Below, one piece after another: positions 62,341 through 64,000 of a DNA stretch of 64,000 bases. The stretch lies in NCBI GenBank assembly GCA_017506865.1, contig JAFCMP010000212.1, forward strand, positions 310,001 to 374,000, written 5' to 3'. The notes under the pieces are model-generated. The model saw nothing but the letters and a program-made list of their open reading frames with translations. It searched no databases and was not told where the DNA came from. The DNA is from Tribonema minus. Its lineage: Eukaryota > Sar > Xanthophyceae > Tribonematales > Tribonemataceae. The first letter of the stretch is position 1, and every line of letters begins with the position of its first letter. Made by a program: the position numbers and the translations under genes.

Positions 62341-62392
62341 GTGTTAGGGTTAAGGGTTAGGGTTAGGGTTAGGGTTAGGGTAAGGTTAGTGA
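62341..62392. repeat. Interstitial TTAGGG telomere-like array
   Basis: About seven consecutive ttaggg-type units just inside the right inverted repeat of the Plavaka element. It is internal, with unique sequence on both sides, so it is not a chromosome end. Confidence 0.85.
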
Positions 62393-62414
62393 TTGTTATC
62401 CAGATGACATGCAT

Positions 62415-62658
62415 GCAGCATTGCTCAGCGCGGCCCGCTGAGCATTCACTCCAAATAACTCTCGACCTCAACTGGGAGTGTGTTGAACATTGCACAACGA
62501 GTGTGTTGAACATTGCACAACCTCAACTTCAACACTTGTAAAATTTCAACTTAAACTTGAAGTTCAACTTTAACTTCAGCTGTTGCCACAGTGCTCAACA
62601 TGCATTTTTGCACGCTTCAGCCTACCGCTGCCACATAACCCCCCTGCATGGTGCTCTT
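62415..62658 (-). repeat. Right terminal inverted repeat of the Plavaka element
   Basis: Inverted partner of 39,352-39,556. It includes gcagcattgctcagcgc (62,415-62,431, exact), aacttgaagttcaactttaa tracts, and two copies of cctaccgctgccaca (62,621 and 62,683). Confidence 0.65.
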
Positions 62659-62719
62659 CATGCACAACCTACAGCGGTACAAGCCTACCGCTGCCACACT
62701 CTTCGAACGTCAAGAAACT

Positions 62720-63323
62720 CTGTACCGAGTCGGAAGACGCCGTGTTGGTGCAGGCTGACATCTGGTGCAGGCCACAAGCAGACAGGCAGCCTGACGCCAC
62801 ACAAGCAGGAGACTCTGGGGCTGGAGCAGAGCAGGTGCCCAAGTGAGCACTGCACTCAGTCTAGGCTTAGCCTACTCCTTGCCCCAGCTCACCTCAATGT
62901 CACAGGTGCGTGTGTGCTCTCCCGCCAGCGCCGTGCACGCATCTCTGTACTCGTCGTTGGCGGTGCGGCGGGCCGCCTCTTTCTGCTCGTTCAGGGTGGA
63001 CAGCGCCCACGTGCGGTACAACTCGCCGGACACCTCCAACACCTCCACATGCTGACCTGTAGGATCGAGCACGAAGTCTGCCGCATTTTCGCGTCGCCAG
63101 TGCTTCCCATGGCAACAGCTCCACTAACCGCAAGCACCTGCCCGGAATCGACGCCAGTCACCGCGACACCGTTCAGAGCCTTCAGGCGCATCCGGGAGTC
63201 AGCGGGGCCATAGCCCACAGGGTCAGCCCCCACCTCCCTGTGTACTTTCTCCAGGCGGAAAACTCCGTTGCCTCTCTGCAGCACAGCCTCCAGCTGCTTG
63301 TCCTCGTACTCAACCTGTGACAT
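62720..63323 (-). pseudogene. Fanzor/TnpB-like RuvC nuclease fragment (tentative)
   Basis: ATG at 63,323 (MSQVEYEDKQLEAVLQRG). MRLKALNGVAVTGVDSGQVL contains a GxDxG that fits the first RuvC strand. After a frame change near 63,080-63,110 the text reads FVLDPTGQHVEVLEVSGELY, RTWALSTLNEQKEAARR and YRDACTALAGEHTRTCDIE, similar to the post-RuvC-I LTxGxYYrxSGI...R pattern of algal Fanzor-type proteins. A GT donor (62,891-62,892) and a possible next exon (TNTASSDSVQSFLTFEE, 62,75x-62,70x) follow, running up to the Plavaka end. Catalytic motifs II and III are not in view. Other DDE/RuvC transposases remain possible. Confidence 0.35.
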
Positions 63324-64000
63324 CGCACAACACAGCCGCCGGCAGGGGGCAGCTGCCTAGTCATAAAGACTGAGTACTGCCCAAACTTGACCCTAACCCT
63401 AAATGTATATGGCATGGTGTTGAAAGCAGAAGCTCGTAGCGCATGCACTGGCTGCGTGGGTGCATGAATGAATGCTGATTGTTTCATTTACATTGACATC
63501 GATGTTAAGGAAGTGGCAATGCTGCGAATTGACAGGTACGGTATGCTTGTGCTAGTAGAATGTGACTGGTGTTCTGAACTCTTGAAGGTTGACACTGTTG
63601 TGCGCAAAGAAACAACAAATTACGCAAAGGTTGGCTTCAGATCTGGATAGTCTTTACATGAAATTAGATTATTCAGACCTGGATAATCTTTACATGAAAT
63701 TAGATTATACGTGGCTATACGCAGTATACTAGTCGATTATGTATATGTCATAATCATACGTCTCGCACCATGTAGGAAATTTCATTGTACGCTGGGGCAG
63801 CATCACTGTGTCAGCATGAAGGTTGGTGTTGCAATTACTGCTGGTGCTGCAATTACCGCTGGTGCTGCAACACCGTTGGCCACGGAACATGGCTCCAGTC
63901 TGAGACCACTAGTAGCCAGCATAATACTTGAATAATAAAACAGAACAGTCACTGTGCATGATTCATACTGCAGCTGTTCAGACCAGACAACCTCATGTTA
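63324..64000. other. No recognisable gene; tandem repeats
   Basis: A 36-bp unit is repeated in tandem at 63,638-63,673 and 63,674-63,709 (core ctttacatgaaattagatta). An 18-bp unit (gctgcaattac(t/c)gctggt) is repeated near 63,830-63,870. No supported frame. Confidence 0.4.

Larger units (their letters stand above)
39352..62658 (+). mobile_element. Plavaka-type DNA transposon with long TIRs, carrying a nested gypsy element
   Basis: The outer sequences 39,352-39,556 and 62,415-62,658 are inverted copies. gagcaccatgca + g-run + tatgtggcagcggta (39,356-39,388) pairs with 62,623-62,655, and gcgctgagcaatgctgc (39,540-39,556) pairs exactly with 62,415-62,431. Tracts of aacttcaacttgaagtt type lie between. 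Inside are the Plavaka transposase gene, a divergent second frame, and the gypsy element. The exact termini and target duplication are not resolved; related blocks extend to about 39,310 and 62,697. Confidence 0.65.

Overview
The window looks like nuclear DNA of a eukaryote, most likely a green alga (Chlorophyta). The signs are: spliced genes with GT-AG introns; many poly-Ala, poly-Gln and (GCC)n coding tracts; short interstitial TTAGGG/CCCTAA runs; Ty3/gypsy, Ty1/copia, hAT-like and Plavaka-type transposable elements (TEs); and almost no intact host genes. There is no ribosome-binding-site or operon organisation and no CRISPR array. I recognised no tRNA or rRNA gene. The species is not identifiable from sequence alone. 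The tract is a transposon graveyard with one well-preserved nest.

0-10 kb: a hAT-type MITE with a perfect 8-bp target duplication (2.2 kb); an apparent LTR element with two indistinguishable 331-bp repeats around a repetitive coiled-coil ORF (4.2-7.7 kb); a perfect 32-bp hairpin (8.4 kb); and one isolated HEAT-repeat exon of a SCY1-like pseudokinase (9.1-9.3 kb). 10-23 kb: fragments of gypsy integrase, a non-LTR-like C-terminal domain, and two gag-like reading frames, one with a CCHC knuckle. 23-30 kb: a foldback element built from palindromic modules, a long gene-poor stretch, and the only intact host-type gene, a fucosyltransferase-like protein (27.9-29.1 kb). 30-38 kb: two oppositely oriented copies of a copia element; one is split by a 1.4-kb LTR element with a GAAG target duplication, the other by a 2.8-kb insertion.

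39.3-62.7 kb: a large Plavaka-type DNA transposon bounded by diverged inverted repeats. Its transposase gene can be reconstructed over 10-11 exons with every junction in phase (40,282-48,312). It carries a C2H2 finger and a 126-bp minisatellite that adds lysine/arginine patches. Immediately after the last recognisable exon lies a 13-kb Ty3/gypsy element on the minus strand (48.3 to about 61-62 kb).

That gypsy element is the main finding. Between its protease and reverse transcriptase it encodes a cytosine-C5 DNA methyltransferase domain with motifs I, IV (GPPC), VI (ENV) and VIII intact, and with motifs IX-X displaced into the next frame. Removing an 11-bp tandem duplication puts Gag-protease and methyltransferase in one frame, so the enzyme was part of a giant Gag-Pol polyprotein. 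Cytosine methyltransferases captured by retrotransposons are known from dinoflagellates and the charophyte Klebsormidium; this would be another lineage or arrangement. At the far right (62.7-63.3 kb) a fragment resembling a Fanzor/TnpB-type RuvC nuclease borders the Plavaka end.
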